Counted from the first letter of the stretch, positions 1 through 9,670 are shown. The stretch is 64,000 bases of DNA from Lentisphaerota bacterium (GCA_024225035.1 JAAEMX010000211.1:207077-271076), one strand, 5' to 3'. Notes: a model not told the origin generated them from the sequence alone. Translations and numbers: made by a program.

Positions 1-1410
1 TACTGAAAGCGCGGCTACTACAGGAATAGGAATCTGGCGGATAAATTTTCCCATCACTCCAGAAATAGCAAATAACGGCATAAACGCCACAACTGTAGTG
101 GCAACAGCCGCAATAACCGGCAGCGCAACTTCTGAAGTCCCATCAACTGCCGAGTTCAGTTGAGTAGAGCCTCTACTTCGGTGAGAGTATATGGACTCTC
201 CCACAACAATAGCATCGTCCACAATCAACCCCAAAACCATGATCATGCCAAATAGTGACAGCATATTTATGGAGCATCCACTGAGAGCCATTATTATCAT
301 GGCGCCTGCAATTGAGATGGGGATTCCCATTGTAACCCAAAAACTCAGACGAATATCCAAAAACAACCACAAGCTCAGAAAAACCAGAATCAGACCTATC
401 CTGCCGTTACTCAGCAGCATATTGAGACGTCCCCTAATCATATTGGCACGGTCTCTGAAGACTGTAAGGTTAACTGAAGGTGGGAGCTCTTTGCGCTTTC
501 TGGCAATAAATTCTTTTAAGGTGTCAGATATTTGAATAGCATCTTCACGGTCTGTTTTAAAAACATTTATAGATGCAGCAGGCATTCCGTTAAAAAATGA
601 AAACATCCGTGAATCATCATCAAATGTATCTTTTATTTTAGCAATTTTAGCAAGGGTAATCACAGTACCGTCAGGGCGTGTAATTATTGGAATTCTTGAA
701 TATTCTTTCCCATGATACTTCCTGCCCAGAGCTCTAATTCTATATTCTTCGACTGGGGTACGAATACTACCGGCAGGGAAATTGTAGCCGTGTTTTCGAA
801 TGGCCTCACTAATCTGCCTGATAGTTAAATCGTATTTACGGAGCATTTCCTCCGAAATCTCTACAGAAATTTCATAATCTCTTATTCCGCTTACAGAAGC
901 CTGACTAATTCCCTTAATTTGCAGTAGTTCATCTTTAAGTTTACGTGAAATTTCTTTCAGTTGCCGTTCGGGTAACTTCCCCCATACCATTATTGAAAGG
1001 ACGTCACCGCGATATTTAACCTCTTTGACAATTGGGGTTTCACAATCGTCAGGAAAAGTACTTATGCCGTCTACCTCTGTTTTTATCTCATCCATAATAC
1101 TGGGGAGATCAGCACCATCTTCCAGAGTAATAATCGCTGAGCCTGAACCTTCTGCAGCAGTTGTTGATATTTCTTTAACACCCTCAATCCCATCAATAGC
1201 TTCTTCCAGTTTTAAGCAAATAGCTTCCTCAGTTTCTTCCGGGTCGGCTCCGGGGTAGCTAACACTTACTGATACGGCATCCAGAGAAAATTTTGGGAAA
1301 AGTTCTCGAGACATTGACATTGCCCCGAACGTTCCGCCGACCAGAATTATCAGCATTAACATATTTGCAAGAACAGGATTTTTGAGAAAAGATCTAATCA
1401 GGTTTTTCAT
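1..1410 (-). CDS. RND-family efflux transporter, inner-membrane subunit (N-terminal 470 residues; runs off the window edge)
   Basis: This reading frame opens at an ATG at 1408-1410 and stays open to base 1, so only the N-terminal 470 residues are present. They begin MKNLIRSFLKNPVLANML, a first membrane helix, followed by a porter-type domain (residues about 40-330) and further membrane helices. The segment VDDAIVVGESIYSH, encoded near 190-240, is the RND signature in transmembrane helix 4 with the paired Asp used in proton relay. RND pumps (AcrB/MexB type) exchange protons for export of drugs, lipids or metals across the inner membrane, coupled to a fusion protein and an outer-membrane channel. 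The fusion partner is encoded directly upstream with a 39-base gap, so the two are probably cotranscribed. The substrate cannot be told. Confidence 0.9.
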   Translation of the reverse strand, partial: MKNLIRSFLKNPVLANMLMLIILVGGTFGAMSMSRELFPKFSLDAVSVSVSYPGADPEETEEAICLKLEEAIDGIEGVKEISTTAAEGSGSAIITLEDGADLPSIMDEIKTEVDGISTFPDDCETPIVKEVKYRGDVLSIMVWGKLPERQLKEISRKLKDELLQIKGISQASVSGIRDYEISVEISEEMLRKYDLTIRQISEAIRKHGYNFPAGSIRTPVEEYRIRALGRKYHGKEYSRIPIITRPDGTVITLAKIAKIKDTFDDDSRMFSFFNGMPAASINVFKTDREDAIQISDTLKEFIARKRKELPPSVNLTVFRDRANMIRGRLNMLLSNGRIGLILVFLSLWLFLDIRLSFWVTMGIPISIAGAMIIMALSGCSINMLSLFGMIMVLGLIVDDAIVVGESIYSHRSRGSTQLNSAVDGTSEVALPVIAAVATTVVAFMPLFAISGVMGKFIRQIPIPVVAALSV

Positions 1411-1449
1411 ATATAGACTCAGGCGGTTTTAATAGGCGTTACAATCAAT

Positions 1450-2961
1450 TCAAACGATGTTAATGGCGGTTTTTTTATTAGTTTTGGCCCCTTTCTTCTT
1501 CTCTTTTTTATCTATTTTTCGTGGAGCAATTTTTTCAGGAAGGCCATTTTTGCCCATTATATATGGTAAGCCGTCCGAAGGGTTAATCGGTTTTACTTTC
1601 ATACCGTTAACCAAACCGCGCGGCAGCCGTTGAACAATCAATAGATCGCCACTTTTCAGCCCTGAAGAAATGATCGCATAATCACCCTCTGTACCAAAAA
1701 TTTTGATTGCACGCTGCTCAAGTCTGCCTTTGCTGTTTACTACATAAACATCTCCGTCCAACTGAACGGCCACCCAAGGAATTTTAACAGCATTCTTTAA
1801 AGTCATTCCTTCAAAGAATATTTTACAGAACATCCCTGAAACCAATGGGAAGAAACCTTTACTTCCACTTTCGAATTGAGTTGGACGAACTATGATTTTT
1901 ACCGTTCTTGTTTCAGGACAAAACTCTTTAATACGAGAAATTTTACCTTTCCAGACACATAATTCCGGATCTTCTGCCCAAATAATTTTCACTTCAGTAT
2001 TTTCGGGTTTCTTGAACCAGTTAAGATACTGTTTGGGGTCACGGCTTGTAAGGCCGAGCATTTTTGCCACGTCATACGCATCCAAAGCTACGGGAATCTC
2101 CATTTGAGTATCGTCAGCGATATCAAAAAGCTGCGTTCCGGGTTGTACATATTCACCATTTTCTATGTACATTTTATTTACTCTGCCCTTGAATGGACTG
2201 GCAATCGTACTACGCTCAATATTTATCTCAGCCATTTTTTTAACAGCGGCAGCTCGTTTTATCTGAGCATCTGTAGTTGACAGCTGTATCTTTCGCTGAT
2301 TAAGCTGGGATTTTGTATTTATTATAGTTTTACGCTGATTAACAACTTGTCTTGTAGATTCTTCAAGTGCTTTCTTCGCAGATATACCTTTTCGCTGTAA
2401 ATCACGCTGCCTGATATAATCACTAATGCACAACTTCAAAATGCTCTGTTCTTTTTGCAGTTGTTCGTAAGTATCTTTAATTAACTGCACAAGCTGAATA
2501 CGCTCAGATTTAAGCCTTGACATTTCAGCTTTAGCCTCCTGCAGCGCTATTTCATAATCTGAAACATCAATTTTTGCCAGGATCTGTCCCTTTTTTACCA
2601 ATTGCCCGACTTTCAGGTCTGTTGACTTCATAACAATACGGCCTTTAAGCTCTGAGCTTAGCTTAACATCACGAATTGGCTCAGCCGTTCCATAACCTGA
2701 CAGTTTAAGTTTTACATCTGAAGTTGTGACAGAAATCGCCATCAGTGATTTTATGAGTTCTTCGCTGGAGCGTTTCTTAGGCCTTGGCTTGATGATAAAA
2801 AGAGTAGCTGTTATGAGTGCGGCAAATACAATAATAGCACTGCATACAATCAAACGCATTTTAACAGTGTGCTCCTGAAAGCGGTTTCCTTCCGCACCGT
2901 GCTGCTCTGAAGCTGTACGGTCTGCAGGCGCATCGATATCCTTATATGGGTAGTGAGTCAT
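1450..2961 (-). CDS. Periplasmic membrane-fusion (adaptor) subunit of RND efflux pump
   Basis: 503 residues. An N-terminal cytoplasmic stretch of about 30 residues precedes one membrane anchor (residues about 34-57), then a barrel-sandwich/lipoyl half, a long coiled-coil hairpin (about 130-235, rich in K, Q, E and R), the second lipoyl half (SPFKGRVNKMYIENGEYV) and beta-barrel and membrane-proximal domains. This is the HlyD/AcrA layout. A GAAGGAAA ribosome site lies just upstream of the ATG. The protein would link the RND pump encoded immediately downstream to an outer-membrane channel; no TolC-like gene is in view. The C-terminal tail is very lysine-rich (KKEKKKGAKTNKK), and the cytoplasmic N-terminal extension is longer than in AcrA. 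Confidence 0.88.
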   Translation of the reverse strand: MTHYPYKDIDAPADRTASEQHGAEGNRFQEHTVKMRLIVCSAIIVFAALITATLFIIKPRPKKRSSEELIKSLMAISVTTSDVKLKLSGYGTAEPIRDVKLSSELKGRIVMKSTDLKVGQLVKKGQILAKIDVSDYEIALQEAKAEMSRLKSERIQLVQLIKDTYEQLQKEQSILKLCISDYIRQRDLQRKGISAKKALEESTRQVVNQRKTIINTKSQLNQRKIQLSTTDAQIKRAAAVKKMAEINIERSTIASPFKGRVNKMYIENGEYVQPGTQLFDIADDTQMEIPVALDAYDVAKMLGLTSRDPKQYLNWFKKPENTEVKIIWAEDPELCVWKGKISRIKEFCPETRTVKIIVRPTQFESGSKGFFPLVSGMFCKIFFEGMTLKNAVKIPWVAVQLDGDVYVVNSKGRLEQRAIKIFGTEGDYAIISSGLKSGDLLIVQRLPRGLVNGMKVKPINPSDGLPYIMGKNGLPEKIAPRKIDKKEKKKGAKTNKKTAINIV

Positions 2962-3208
2962 TAGAGATGTTTCCTTCGTCTTATACTATTAAAATACTTT
3001 TCAACTCATGAATTAGCAAGTATTTTTCTTTTGCTTTGAATATTTATTATGTCGTACTTAATCAATAAGAAGTTACCATATTTCACATAAAGGCATTAAA
3101 AAAGATTACAATATATACTTTAAAAACAAATAATTTCAAGAAAAGACTTGTCAGAACGGCTACATAATTTATATTACTGGAACTACAAAATTAATATCTG
3201 CGAGAAAG

Positions 3209-4096
3209 ATGGAAAATTTAATTAACAAGGCAAAGGTTCTGGTTGAGGCAATGCCTTACATACAGAAATTCAGAAATGAGATTATCGTCGTAAAATTTGG
3301 CGGCAGCGCAATGGAAGACCCGGAGTTGGTCAAAGCAACCATGCGCGACATCGTTCTAATGGAATGTATCGGAATGCGTCCAGTCGTTGTTCACGGTGGG
3401 GGAAAAGCCATTAGTGCTGAGCTCGAACGAAAAAAAATTAAAGTGGAATTTGTAAATGGATTACGCCGCACCTGCAGCGAAACCATAAAAATTGTAGATC
3501 ATGTTCTACATCAACATATCAACAAAAGCCTTATTGAGCATGCTACATCAGCAGGCGGTAAACCGCAAAGCATCTCCGGAAAAGATATTCTTAAGGCTCA
3601 AAAGATGACCTCACAGTGTCCGGATACCGGTAAACATTTGGATATTGGTTATGTTGGCAATATTATAGATGTCGATGTTGATAGAATATTTGAAGCTCTG
3701 GAAAGCGGATTGATTCCCGTTATCCCTCCGCTTGGTATTGGCGATGACGGTAAGGTTTACAATATCAACGCAGATATTGCCGCATGCAAAATAGCTGAGG
3801 CTTTGAAAGCCAGAAAATTAATATTCCTCAGTGACGTTCCCGGAGTTATGCGTGATCCCAGCGATGAAACCAGCGTTATTCCTTCGATTCGCTCAGATGA
3901 AGTTGAAAAACTGATTAAAGAAAAAGTGATTACCGGCGGTATGCTGCCTAAAATTCAAAGTAGTCTTCATGCTCTCGATGCCGGAACAAATAAAGTACAT
4001 ATGATTGACGGAAGAACAACCCACTCTCTGTTGCTGGAAATATTCACTGATAAAGGTGTGGGAACTCAGATCGTCAGGCCGGATTCTATATTATGA
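3209..4096 (+). CDS. argB: Acetylglutamate kinase
   Basis: 295 residues. Phosphorylates N-acetylglutamate with ATP, the second step of arginine synthesis, in the cytoplasm. The amino acid kinase fold is clear: VVKFGGSAM (residues 27-35) and VVHGGGKAIS for phosphate and substrate binding, NINADIAACKIAEAL in the substrate region, and the C-terminal VHMIDGR with HSLLLEIFTDKGVGTQI. The N-terminal helix before the kinase core (about 25 residues) is the feature that marks the hexameric, arginine-inhibited form of this enzyme in other bacteria, so feedback control by arginine is likely (inference). The gene overlaps aroK by 4 bases (ATGA) and heads an argB-aroK-aroC run. argF and argD lie 27 kb away. 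Confidence 0.96.
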   Translation: MENLINKAKVLVEAMPYIQKFRNEIIVVKFGGSAMEDPELVKATMRDIVLMECIGMRPVVVHGGGKAISAELERKKIKVEFVNGLRRTCSETIKIVDHVLHQHINKSLIEHATSAGGKPQSISGKDILKAQKMTSQCPDTGKHLDIGYVGNIIDVDVDRIFEALESGLIPVIPPLGIGDDGKVYNINADIAACKIAEALKARKLIFLSDVPGVMRDPSDETSVIPSIRSDEVEKLIKEKVITGGMLPKIQSSLHALDAGTNKVHMIDGRTTHSLLLEIFTDKGVGTQIVRPDSIL

Positions 4097-4647
4097 ACAT
4101 AGTTGTATGCGGAATGAAACATTGTGGCAAAAGTACTCACGGGCGCTTTGTCGCTAATGCTTTAAATTGTCCTTTTTGGGATACTGACGACCTTTTATGT
4201 GATGAACACATGGAGCGGACAGGTAAGAACCTTTCGCCTCGTGAGATATATCAACAATTCGATGAAGAATATTTTAGAGAGATTGAAGCTTTCGTTGTCA
4301 AGCATCTTATAGAAGATAACAAAACAGGCACTGACTACAAAGTTATAGCTCTGGGTGGAGGCGTTCCAAATAATAAACTTTTAGACGGCATTCTTGAAAA
4401 ACTTGGTTTTTTTGTCTACCTTAAAGTAGATAAAGATATTATTTTTAAAAGAATCAAACGTCGTGGGTTACCTCCGTTTATGCAAACGGATAATCCCTAT
4501 GCAACTTTCCTTGAGCTTTACAGAGAGCGTGAACAGCGCTATATTGAACTATCAGACTTGACGATTGCGCTAAATACAGAATATTCTGTTAATAAAACAG
4601 GTAAATTTATTGTTACAAAATTAGAGGAAGCCTTAAATGAGCGGTAG
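4093..4647 (+). CDS. aroK: Shikimate kinase
   Basis: 184 residues, usual size for the family. Phosphorylates shikimate at O3 with ATP in the chorismate pathway. The P-loop is GMKHCGKST (residues 7-15). DTDDL (30-34) matches the shikimate-binding Asp region, LGGG (87-90) the glycine-rich motif, and RGLPPFM the lid with its arginine. AroK and AroL families are not separated by sequence alone. The start codon overlaps the argB stop, and the gene overlaps aroC by 11 bases, so translation of the three is probably coupled. Confidence 0.9.
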   Translation: MNIVVCGMKHCGKSTHGRFVANALNCPFWDTDDLLCDEHMERTGKNLSPREIYQQFDEEYFREIEAFVVKHLIEDNKTGTDYKVIALGGGVPNNKLLDGILEKLGFFVYLKVDKDIIFKRIKRRGLPPFMQTDNPYATFLELYREREQRYIELSDLTIALNTEYSVNKTGKFIVTKLEEALNER

Positions 4648-5692
4648 TTCCATTGGTAAAATTTTTAAAGTTACTACATTCGGAGAGTCCCATGGCGCCG
4701 CAGTTGGCGTCATTGTTGACGGGGTTACTCCTGGAGTAAGCCTTTCCGAAGAAGATGTTCAGAAGGAACTTGACCGCCGCAAACCCGGGCAGTCATCTGT
4801 AACAACTCAACGCAAGGAATCAGATACCGTACATTTCATGTCTGGAGTTTTCGAGGGTAAAACTACTGGAACTCCGCTAATGATGATTATCTATAATGCG
4901 GATCAACGTTCCAATGACTACGACAATATAAAAGATTTATTCCGTCCGGGACATGCTGATTTTACTTACCTGCAGAAATACGGCATTCGTGATTATCGAG
5001 GTAGCGGCAGAGCATCCGGTCGAGAAACAGCAGGCCGTGTTGCTGCGGGGGCCATCGCGCGTAAGATACTTAAAGCAAAAGGTATTGATATTACAGCATA
5101 TACATTGCAAATAGGCAGTATAAAATGCAAAGACTATCAGCCTGGTTCCATAGATAAAAACCCGGTGCGTGCATGTGACCCGCAAATCGCCCCGGAAATG
5201 GTAAAACTCATTGAAAAACACGCTGCTGAACTTAATAGCACAGGCGGAATTGTTGAGTGTCGCATCAACGGAGTTCCTGCCGGCATCGGCGAACCTGTTT
5301 TTGATAAACTTGACGCTGATCTTGCCAAGGCCATTGTTTCTCTTGGCGGAGTTAAAGGCATTGAATTCGGTGCCGGATTTGCAGCTGTAGAAATGGTTGG
5401 TTCTGAACATAATGACGAAATGACTCCTGATGGTTTTGCCACTAATAATGCAGGCGGGATTATCGGCGGGATTTCTACCGGAAATGAAATTATTTTTAGA
5501 GCTGCAATAAAGCCAACATCATCAATATCACGTCAACAACAAACTGTAACTATTCTAAATAAAAAAGTTATTTGTGAAACTCACGGCCGCCACGACCCAT
5601 GCTTATGTCCACGCATAGTTCCGGTTGTAGAAGCCATGTGTGCCATAACGATTCTTGATATGCTTAAGCAACAGGCCGCTATGCTGGCTTAA
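4637..5692 (+). CDS. aroC: Chorismate synthase
   Basis: 351 residues, full length. Converts 5-enolpyruvylshikimate-3-phosphate to chorismate using reduced FMN. Signature motifs are present: TFGESHG (14-20), RRKPGQSSVTTQRKESD, SGRASGRETAGRVAAGAIA, and a C-terminal GRHDPCLCPRIVPVVEAM. It overlaps the end of aroK and is followed, 28 bases after its stop, by an unrelated large gene with its own strong ribosome site. AroA and other shikimate enzymes are not in the window. Confidence 0.97.
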   Translation: MSGSSIGKIFKVTTFGESHGAAVGVIVDGVTPGVSLSEEDVQKELDRRKPGQSSVTTQRKESDTVHFMSGVFEGKTTGTPLMMIIYNADQRSNDYDNIKDLFRPGHADFTYLQKYGIRDYRGSGRASGRETAGRVAAGAIARKILKAKGIDITAYTLQIGSIKCKDYQPGSIDKNPVRACDPQIAPEMVKLIEKHAAELNSTGGIVECRINGVPAGIGEPVFDKLDADLAKAIVSLGGVKGIEFGAGFAAVEMVGSEHNDEMTPDGFATNNAGGIIGGISTGNEIIFRAAIKPTSSISRQQQTVTILNKKVICETHGRHDPCLCPRIVPVVEAMCAITILDMLKQQAAMLA

Positions 5693-5720
5693 TGCTGAAA
5701 AAAAGGAGGGGAAACATCAA

Positions 5721-7643
5721 ATGAAAAGGTCCGGATTAACCCAGGTAAAAATTGGTGGAAGCATACAGTTTGTCCCCTCTGGCATAGCTGCATTGAGACA
5801 ATTGCGTAAAATTGACCCGGCGCTTTGGGCCGCAACCAGTGCTCCGGTAAGAATTCTCAATGCCGACGAAAAGTTCCTTTCCTACATGCACCCCGAAAAT
5901 GAAATATCAATTCGTGCTGATATGCTGCTTGACGCAGTTGATTTCCTTCTGGAGACCTGGACCTCATATGACGCAGCAAGCAATGATTTGGATTTAAAAG
6001 CTTTAAACATTGAGTGCGAAAATACTCAAGGCCTTATTAAATTTATTAAAGATTTTTTCAGTGAAGAGCTGAAAGAAGGTAAAGTAATAAAATTAGAACA
6101 TATTCGTGACAAAATCACAGTTCTGACTTCCGGTCCTCTAAGCGGCGAAGGAATTATTACAGCTCCAGCTGTCAGTGAAGAAGCCAAAGAATACCTTGAA
6201 GATGTAATAGGAATTACCGGGGGCACCAAAAACAAAGCTGAAACCTTGGGTATTACTGAAGAACAGCTAGGTAAGTTTCTGGCTGATGCCAAGGTATTTA
6301 TAGAATGGCACAAAACAGCTACACCACCCTCACTTGGAACCAGCGATGACCCGGCAGCTTATAAAGTCTATTCAGCTCTCAAAAATAAACTTGATGAGTA
6401 TTTTGATTTCTGTGAAATGCTATGCATAGATCAGGCAAACCAATCTAGATTCAGCATTAATCCAGAAAAAGTACCTGAACTTGACATTAAAGATCGCCAG
6501 AAAGTAACCGAATATATTGCTCAAGCTCCACTTGCACGACCTTCTGACAGCATGAAGCTGAATATGCTTGAATCAATCAATCCGGTCTACAGTGCCCAGG
6601 CTGAATCTTTTGCCAAACTGTTTGAAACTAATGAACTTTCACCTGCAAAATGGCGTGAGATAAAAAAACGCATGGTTGACTATGATGAATACCTTGCGCA
6701 AAGTAAATCAGGTCAGATCGGCAGCCTTGGACAGGAAAAACTGGAAAGTTACTTAAATGGCACAAATCTAAATACTTTGAGAGCTACATTTGTTTCTGAC
6801 AAAAATCTCAGCGATACATTAAAAATGCTTAGAAATGCAGAAAAAGCTATATTGTTTCGCAAGTATCTGCCGGAACTTGTCAATAATTTTGTAAACTTTA
6901 AAGACCTATATACTGCCGCTAAACGCTCAATGATTCAGGCTGGAACCCTTATAATGGGTGGACGTCATTTTGATTTGAACATTAAAGTTGATAATATTGC
7001 AGATCACAAAAAACTGGCAGTAGCAGCCAATTTGTGTATGTTATATTTGGAACTTAAGCGCGATGTGGAAAAGCCTTTAACCGTTGTTGCAGCGGTAACT
7101 TCAGGTTATGCATCTGACCTTTATTCAGGCAAACCCGGAATATTTATTGACCATAATGGCAAATACTGGAATGCAAAAATAACTGACATTGTGAAAGGGC
7201 CTATATCCTTCTGTCAGACTTTTATGTTGCCATTCCGCAAAATAATTGATTCTGTAACGCAAAAGTTTCAAAAACTGTCCGAGTTCAACTCTATTGAAAA
7301 GAACCTTGATAAAACTCTTAAGACAGCGGATACAGCCAAGCCCAAGGCTGCTCTTACTGCCGGCTCTGTAATGATGCTTTGCGGCACCGTTGGAGTTGCC
7401 GCCTTAGGCAGTGGAGTTGCATTTATTATTAAGAACCTGCAAAATGTCAACTGGGCCAAAGTTTCCCCAGTTTGTGCTGGAATTATAATCCTGATTTTAA
7501 CTCCGGCTGTAATTTCAGCATTGCTGAAACTAAACAGGCGTAACCTTTCCATTTTCCTTGAAGCCGCAGGCTGGGCAGTCAACAAAAAAATGAAAATCAG
7601 AGGAAAGGTATCCAGAATTTTCACTTATGTTCCTAAAAAATAG
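5721..7643 (+). CDS. Large protein of unknown function with two C-terminal membrane helices
   Basis: 640 residues from the ATG at 5721, chosen over an earlier in-frame start at 5655 because a strong AAAGGAGGGG ribosome site sits 8 bases before it and the earlier start lies inside aroC. There is no signal peptide. Residues 1 to about 530 look soluble and helical; two hydrophobic segments follow near 555-585 and 595-620, then RNLSIFLEAAGWAVNKKMKI and a basic tail. The segment GGRHFDLNIKVD and the terminal GWAVN motif resemble a family of large proteins I remember from PVC and gut Bacteroidetes genomes, without known function (memory, not checked). The gene follows aroC closely and may be read from the same transcript. 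I assign no function. Confidence 0.75.
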   Translation: MKRSGLTQVKIGGSIQFVPSGIAALRQLRKIDPALWAATSAPVRILNADEKFLSYMHPENEISIRADMLLDAVDFLLETWTSYDAASNDLDLKALNIECENTQGLIKFIKDFFSEELKEGKVIKLEHIRDKITVLTSGPLSGEGIITAPAVSEEAKEYLEDVIGITGGTKNKAETLGITEEQLGKFLADAKVFIEWHKTATPPSLGTSDDPAAYKVYSALKNKLDEYFDFCEMLCIDQANQSRFSINPEKVPELDIKDRQKVTEYIAQAPLARPSDSMKLNMLESINPVYSAQAESFAKLFETNELSPAKWREIKKRMVDYDEYLAQSKSGQIGSLGQEKLESYLNGTNLNTLRATFVSDKNLSDTLKMLRNAEKAILFRKYLPELVNNFVNFKDLYTAAKRSMIQAGTLIMGGRHFDLNIKVDNIADHKKLAVAANLCMLYLELKRDVEKPLTVVAAVTSGYASDLYSGKPGIFIDHNGKYWNAKITDIVKGPISFCQTFMLPFRKIIDSVTQKFQKLSEFNSIEKNLDKTLKTADTAKPKAALTAGSVMMLCGTVGVAALGSGVAFIIKNLQNVNWAKVSPVCAGIIILILTPAVISALLKLNRRNLSIFLEAAGWAVNKKMKIRGKVSRIFTYVPKK

Positions 7644-7813
7644 TTTCTCTCTTCCTTGCGGAAGTCAACTATTCTCATACAAAAAGTTAATTTTTTGTTA
7701 AAAATCAAATTAAAATTTGAAAAAGCCTCCGTTAAGATATAAACTCCCCAAGTACTAATATTAATTAGTTACTTAAATGCGTACATACGATTCTTTAATC
7801 AGGGAGCTGACAA

Positions 7814-8767
7814 ATGACTGCGAAAAAATATTTTATTTATATTGCCGCACTATTAACTATTACTTCAGTTCAACTTTTTGGTGCCGCATCACCAAAGTCT
7901 GTTCGTAAAAATATAAATATCATGTTTATTGGAGATTCGTACACTTACGGTTCTCTGGCAGAAGGAGTCACCAGCACACCCTACCCCCTGCAAACCCTGA
8001 AATATCTAAATGACAAACCGAACTCCCCGCTTTTTTCCTTCTCTGCATTTGGTTTAATGGGCAGTACTGATTCATCGGTTAGTTACGAAGATATTCAGAA
8101 TGATTCATGGACTGCGGATAAAGTATCTGCTCTTTCAAACTATCAAAGCCTTTCTTGTTTTCATGGCCTGCTGGCTATTCCGAGAATACGCTATTCGGAT
8201 ATAAATTACCTGCTTAATGATCATTCCTTTAATGACATAATAGCGAAAGTAAACTACGGTGCAAGGGGCTGGGTAAAAATGATTTCAAACACGCTTATCG
8301 AAGCACCAGAATTCAATGCAAAAAAACTAATGTCATCTCCTGTGATACAAGTTGTAGTTTTATGGCTTGGCACCAATGACATGGCTGAAAACGTATCAAA
8401 AACAGAAGATGATATTATCCCGTATGAGCAGTTGGTTAAAAAACTCTACTCTGCTCTTGATGAATCGAAATATAGCCGTCTGGTACTGCTTTCAATACCA
8501 GAAATAGCGGTAAAAGGTGACGGAGTCAAGTGGATGAATTTTAGACTCTTTAACAATGTGCTTAAAGATTTCTATAAACAACACAAAACATCTTATCCAA
8601 AGTTACTTTTTATTGATTTAAACGATACTTCAAATCCAGCCATTGCAAAGTTCAACAATGACTGGACTTCACAAAACTATGACGTATACCCTGCAAATGC
8701 TGCTCCTTATGCAGATATTTCTGTAATTGTATCAAAAGAAATTTTAAGTTCTTTGAGCAGCACATAG
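7814..8767 (+). CDS. Exported SGNH/GDSL-hydrolase-like protein with altered catalytic block V
   Basis: 317 residues. A signal peptide (KKYFIYIAALLTITSVQLFGA) is followed by an SGNH fold: block I is FIGDSYTYGS with the Ser at residue 42, and block III is WLGTNDM. In place of the usual DxxHP of block V there is DVYPANAAPYADIS near the C terminus, so the catalytic His appears to be Tyr. The family normally removes acyl or acetyl groups from lipids or polysaccharides. Activity is therefore uncertain. The start has an AGGGAG ribosome site. The next gene follows after 25 bases and has a similar signal peptide ending (GAASP), which suggests an exported pair. Confidence 0.75.
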   Translation: MTAKKYFIYIAALLTITSVQLFGAASPKSVRKNINIMFIGDSYTYGSLAEGVTSTPYPLQTLKYLNDKPNSPLFSFSAFGLMGSTDSSVSYEDIQNDSWTADKVSALSNYQSLSCFHGLLAIPRIRYSDINYLLNDHSFNDIIAKVNYGARGWVKMISNTLIEAPEFNAKKLMSSPVIQVVVLWLGTNDMAENVSKTEDDIIPYEQLVKKLYSALDESKYSRLVLLSIPEIAVKGDGVKWMNFRLFNNVLKDFYKQHKTSYPKLLFIDLNDTSNPAIAKFNNDWTSQNYDVYPANAAPYADISVIVSKEILSSLSST

Positions 8768-8792
8768 AACATTTTTAGAGGAAAGGAAAATC

Positions 8793-9644
8793 ATGAAATT
8801 TAAACTTAAGTCTATTTTTACGATCGGAATATTGATGTCGGCCTTACTTACAACTGCATATGGAGCCGCATCACCGAACCCCAGGCCAAGTAAGCCTATT
8901 GGCATTATCAGCGCCATAAACATGGAAACTTCATACTTAAAGAAACAGCTGCAAAATGTCAAAACAAAGAAAATTCTGGGCCGGGTCTATTACTACGGGA
9001 CGCTGAAAGGACGCAATGTTGTTATTGCTCAAGTTGGGATTGGAGCGATCAATGCCTCAGTCGGAGCAGCAATCCTCATTAGAGAATTTTCACCATCCGC
9101 TGTCATAATGACTGGAGTTGCGGGAGGCACTCCGAAAACCGAACCGGGCGAAGTTATTATTGCGTCAAAAGTTACATTCTATGACTTTGGTATGCTTGAT
9201 AATAAGGGAAACTTCCATCGCGCGCCGGCGTATACTCCAACTTCTGATTTCAGCGGCAAGAATGTAAAAAGTGCACCCCTATTTTTCACAGCGGACAATA
9301 AACTGTTAAAATGTGCCCAAAAGGTCGGCAAAACCAGTAACTTTGCTAACCTAAGATACAACAATTTAATTTATGACGCAAGAGCAGTTCAAGGCATCAT
9401 TGCCACGTCACAAATTTTCAATGAATATCCTGCACAAGTAAAAGCTGTCATGAAATCTACAGGATGTATAGCTTTTGACATGGAATGTGCAGGCCCTGCT
9501 CAGGTTTGTTTTAATCAGAACATCCCGTTCCTGACGGTGAAGTCTATCAGTGATAACGGAGACTTGGCAATGTTTAATGCCCTGAAGTTTATATCGGCGA
9601 AAAATGCTCAAATACTGGTAGAAAATATTATTAAATGTCTTTGA
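8793..9644 (+). CDS. Exported 5'-methylthioadenosine/S-adenosylhomocysteine nucleosidase-like protein
   Basis: 283 residues. After a signal peptide of about 25 residues (ILMSALLTTAYGA), the body has the purine nucleosidase/phosphorylase fold: PIGIISAINMETSYL with Glu45 at the position of the catalytic-pocket acid, VGIGAINASVGAA, MTGVAGG, FDMECAG with the ribose-binding Met230-Glu231, and ISDNGD with the general acid Asp254. These match MtnN, which cleaves adenine from MTA or SAH. MtnN is normally cytoplasmic; the signal peptide puts this copy outside the inner membrane, perhaps to salvage adenine from external nucleosides. A GAGGAAAGG ribosome site precedes the ATG. It shares a transcript with the SGNH gene and ends at a terminator. 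Confidence 0.82.
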   Translation: MKFKLKSIFTIGILMSALLTTAYGAASPNPRPSKPIGIISAINMETSYLKKQLQNVKTKKILGRVYYYGTLKGRNVVIAQVGIGAINASVGAAILIREFSPSAVIMTGVAGGTPKTEPGEVIIASKVTFYDFGMLDNKGNFHRAPAYTPTSDFSGKNVKSAPLFFTADNKLLKCAQKVGKTSNFANLRYNNLIYDARAVQGIIATSQIFNEYPAQVKAVMKSTGCIAFDMECAGPAQVCFNQNIPFLTVKSISDNGDLAMFNALKFISAKNAQILVENIIKCL

Positions 9645-9670
9645 TTAATTTTTAAAGATGCTGATTATCC

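Noticed and set aside
191..535. Plus-strand frame near the left edge
   Set aside because: The minus strand here encodes the RND transporter, whose motif VDDAIVV is read in this stretch.
4937..5442. Two antisense frames inside aroC
   Set aside because: Both are shadows of the well-supported chorismate synthase gene.
7644..7700. Small CTTCC/GGAAG hairpin after the 640-residue gene
   Set aside because: A short stem with no T-run directly after it; not called a terminator.
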